From: DASVWZ01 sp963708575
GTDB taxonomy: Bacteria > Acidobacteriota > Terriglobia > Terriglobales > Acidobacteriaceae
Direction of reading: 5' to 3'
DNA: 64,000 nucleotides
Assembly (NCBI GenBank): GCA_963708575.1
Contig: CAVPTB010000007.1
Span: forward strand, 558,001 to 622,000
Part shown: piece by piece, positions 62,717-64,000 of the stretch
Layout: every line of letters starts with the position of its first letter
How positions within the stretch are numbered: position 1 is the first letter of the stretch
The notes under the pieces: model-generated
What the model was told of the DNA's origin: nothing
The model's database searches: none
The model's input: the letters and a program-made list of their open reading frames with translations, nothing else
Made by a program: the position numbers and the translations under genes

Positions 62717-63307
62717 CTATTCGCCGTCGTGTATTCCGGCGTTCTCCTCTGACTTTGCCAGAGCTTCTGCGACAGTTTGACTGAGGTATTCGCGCATGCA
62801 ACGCACGCAAGGCACATAGCCCTCACGTAAAGCCTCGGCCGCTGTCATCGTACGCTCGCGCGCCTTGTCATGGATGAACTTGCACCCCGCTACGTGGAAC
62901 GTCTTGCCCTCTTCGGCAACCACAACCATCATGCCCGCAGGAACTCCAACCCCCGGTTGAGCATGCTCGGACCGCAACACCGGTGATTGCGCTGAACTTC
63001 CGACCTGCAATGTGACCAGGACCATCGCGGCTGCCGCCAGAGCAATCATCCAGCCCCAGGCAGAGCCGCGCCGCCGCGGCATCTGTTCTTCCAATCTTCG
63101 CTGCAACCGTGAACCGAATCCCAACGGAACTTGCACCATACGCTCATCTCCGTAAAGCTGAACCACATTTCTGGCCCCGTCGAGCACGGCGCGGCAACGC
63201 TGGCACCCCTTGATGTGCTCGTCCATGGAGGCGCGCAGTTCTGGAGCGACGTCGTCTTCGATGTAATTTGAGATTTGGCTCCAGACTTCTTGGCAGGCGA
63301 TTACCAT
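62717..63307 (-). CDS. Zinc-finger anti-sigma factor with membrane helix and Cys-rich periplasmic end
   Basis: 196 residues. zf-HC2-type ligands: Cys5, His31, Cys35 and Cys38 (HIKGCQRC). A membrane helix is at about 84-104 (GWMIALAAAAMVLVTLQVG). The C-terminal part has AGCKFIHDKARER and GYVPCVRCMREYL, a Cys/His arrangement that looks like a second metal site. It overlaps the sigma factor gene by seven bases. It should hold the sigma factor at the membrane until a signal, possibly a redox or metal signal sensed outside. Confidence 0.88.
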   Translation of the reverse strand: MVIACQEVWSQISNYIEDDVAPELRASMDEHIKGCQRCRAVLDGARNVVQLYGDERMVQVPLGFGSRLQRRLEEQMPRRRGSAWGWMIALAAAAMVLVTLQVGSSAQSPVLRSEHAQPGVGVPAGMMVVVAEEGKTFHVAGCKFIHDKARERTMTAAEALREGYVPCVRCMREYLSQTVAEALAKSEENAGIHDGE

Positions 63308-63966
63308 GGCTTGTTCCCCTTTTCGAAAGACAGCCGGCTGCTCCAGGGACCGCCCAGACCCGGCGCTAACAGATCTCGCAGCATCAAGCGTGCTCGCAAA
63401 AGCCGCGTCTTCACCGACGCAGTCGAGATCTTCAGCATTTTGGCCGTCTCTTCAATACTCAGGTCCTGCATGTCTCGTAAAACGAAAACTTCCCGATATT
63501 TGTCTCCCAGCGATCTCAGCGCCTCCGCCAGTTTTTCACGGATTTGTTTACGTTCCAGTTCTTCCGAAGGAATCTCCCGCCAGTCCGCAAACTCGCGAGG
63601 GATGTAGTTGCCTTCGTCGTCCGCCTTATCGACGATTGGTTCCATTACATCGGCATGCAGTTTTCTTCGACGCATACGCGCCTCGTTTACCGTGATCTGA
63701 ATGAGCCACGTACTGAAGCGAGCTTCCGCACGGAACTGCCGGATGTGCTTGAACGCCTTCAGGACCGCTTCCTGAGCGGCATCTTCGGCGTCGGCTTCGT
63801 TATGCAGAACCGCGAAAGCTGCTGCGTAGATACGCCTCTCGTAGGGGCGGACCAATTCGTAGAAGAGTTCCGGCTCTCCGGCACGCACTCGCCGGATCAG
63901 TTCCTCTTCCGTTATCGCTTCCGCCGTCTGGTTCCGGGAAGTAGCCTCTGCTGGCATCAATTCCAC
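63301..63966 (-). CDS. ECF-type RNA polymerase sigma factor
   Basis: 221 residues. Region 2 shows FYELVRPYERRIYAAAFAVL, NEADAEDAAQEAVLKAFKHI and FRAEARFSTWLIQITVNEAR; region 4 shows LRSLGDKYREVFVLRDMQDL and TAKMLKISTASVKTRLLRAR. A linker of about 45 residues between the two is longer than usual. The anti-sigma gene begins seven bases before its stop. Start ATG 63966 or 63957. The promoter region is cut by the window end. Confidence 0.94.
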   Translation of the reverse strand: MELMPAEATSRNQTAEAITEEELIRRVRAGEPELFYELVRPYERRIYAAAFAVLHNEADAEDAAQEAVLKAFKHIRQFRAEARFSTWLIQITVNEARMRRRKLHADVMEPIVDKADDEGNYIPREFADWREIPSEELERKQIREKLAEALRSLGDKYREVFVLRDMQDLSIEETAKMLKISTASVKTRLLRARLMLRDLLAPGLGGPWSSRLSFEKGNKPW

Positions 63967-64000
63967 CGAGGGATAAATTTACACAACCAAACAAAAGCTA

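Overview
The window looks like a chromosomal segment of a GC-rich Gram-negative bacterium, most likely an acidobacterium (Acidobacteriota, Terriglobia/Koribacter-like). This is inferred from gene content: a secretin-cohesin fusion followed by GspG-like pseudopilins, an NHL/IPT propeller gene between pgpA and cinA, TIGR03803 repeat and choice-of-anchor (ASH) repeat exported proteins, a BON lipoprotein and an MXKDX-repeat protein. No rRNA or tRNA was found, so the placement is not proven.

Layout. 1-3300: the 5' part of uvrC running off the left edge, an OmpA-type lipoprotein, a TPR protein, a small membrane protein, and clusters of palindromic repeats. 3300-6290: a repeat-rich, accessory-looking stretch with a 278/279-bp tandem duplication, then a lower-GC three-ORF unit (trypsin-like protease plus an unknown protein split in two frames) and a large inverted repeat. 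6290-8710: two exported repeat proteins. 9000-12400: 4-hydroxybenzoate genes (thioesterase, pobA), a lipoprotein and small stress-type proteins. 12400-19100: prepilin peptidase coupled to a kinase-like protein lacking its phospho-acceptor histidine, a PAS histidine kinase, a cytochrome c, a BON lipoprotein and a PilZ protein. 19200-25700: mobA, an MlaF-like ATPase, the run ftsY-ribD-ribE, and an HD-GYP phosphodiesterase. 26200-28990: arsenic operon arsR-arsM-arsC-acr3. 29000-37010: a long leftward housekeeping run (smpB, Smr, rimO, yacG, pgpA, NHL protein, cinA, thpR, plsY, gpsA). 37200-40610: secretin and two pseudopilins. 40690-49500: histidine catabolism (hutU, hutI) interrupted by an acyltransferase and a 1391-residue ASH-repeat protein lying between two direct repeats. 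49600-64000: M1 aminopeptidase, GAF-PP2C phosphatase, VapBC, rarA, an rRNA/tRNA methyltransferase, tsaC, a YdcF-like protein, a DinB protein, a cyclase, DUF92, Ku, a secreted repeat protein, a cytochrome c, and an ECF sigma/anti-sigma pair.

Themes. Surface and secretion functions recur (secretin, pseudopilins, prepilin peptidase, PilZ, HD-GYP), suggesting c-di-GMP-linked pilus or secretion control. The ars operon is a complete detoxification unit: sensor, methylation, arsenate reduction and efflux. The least explained parts are the 4.0-5.9 kb protease island, the palindromic repeats sharing a CGAYTTT loop, and the repeat-flanked gene inside the hut region.
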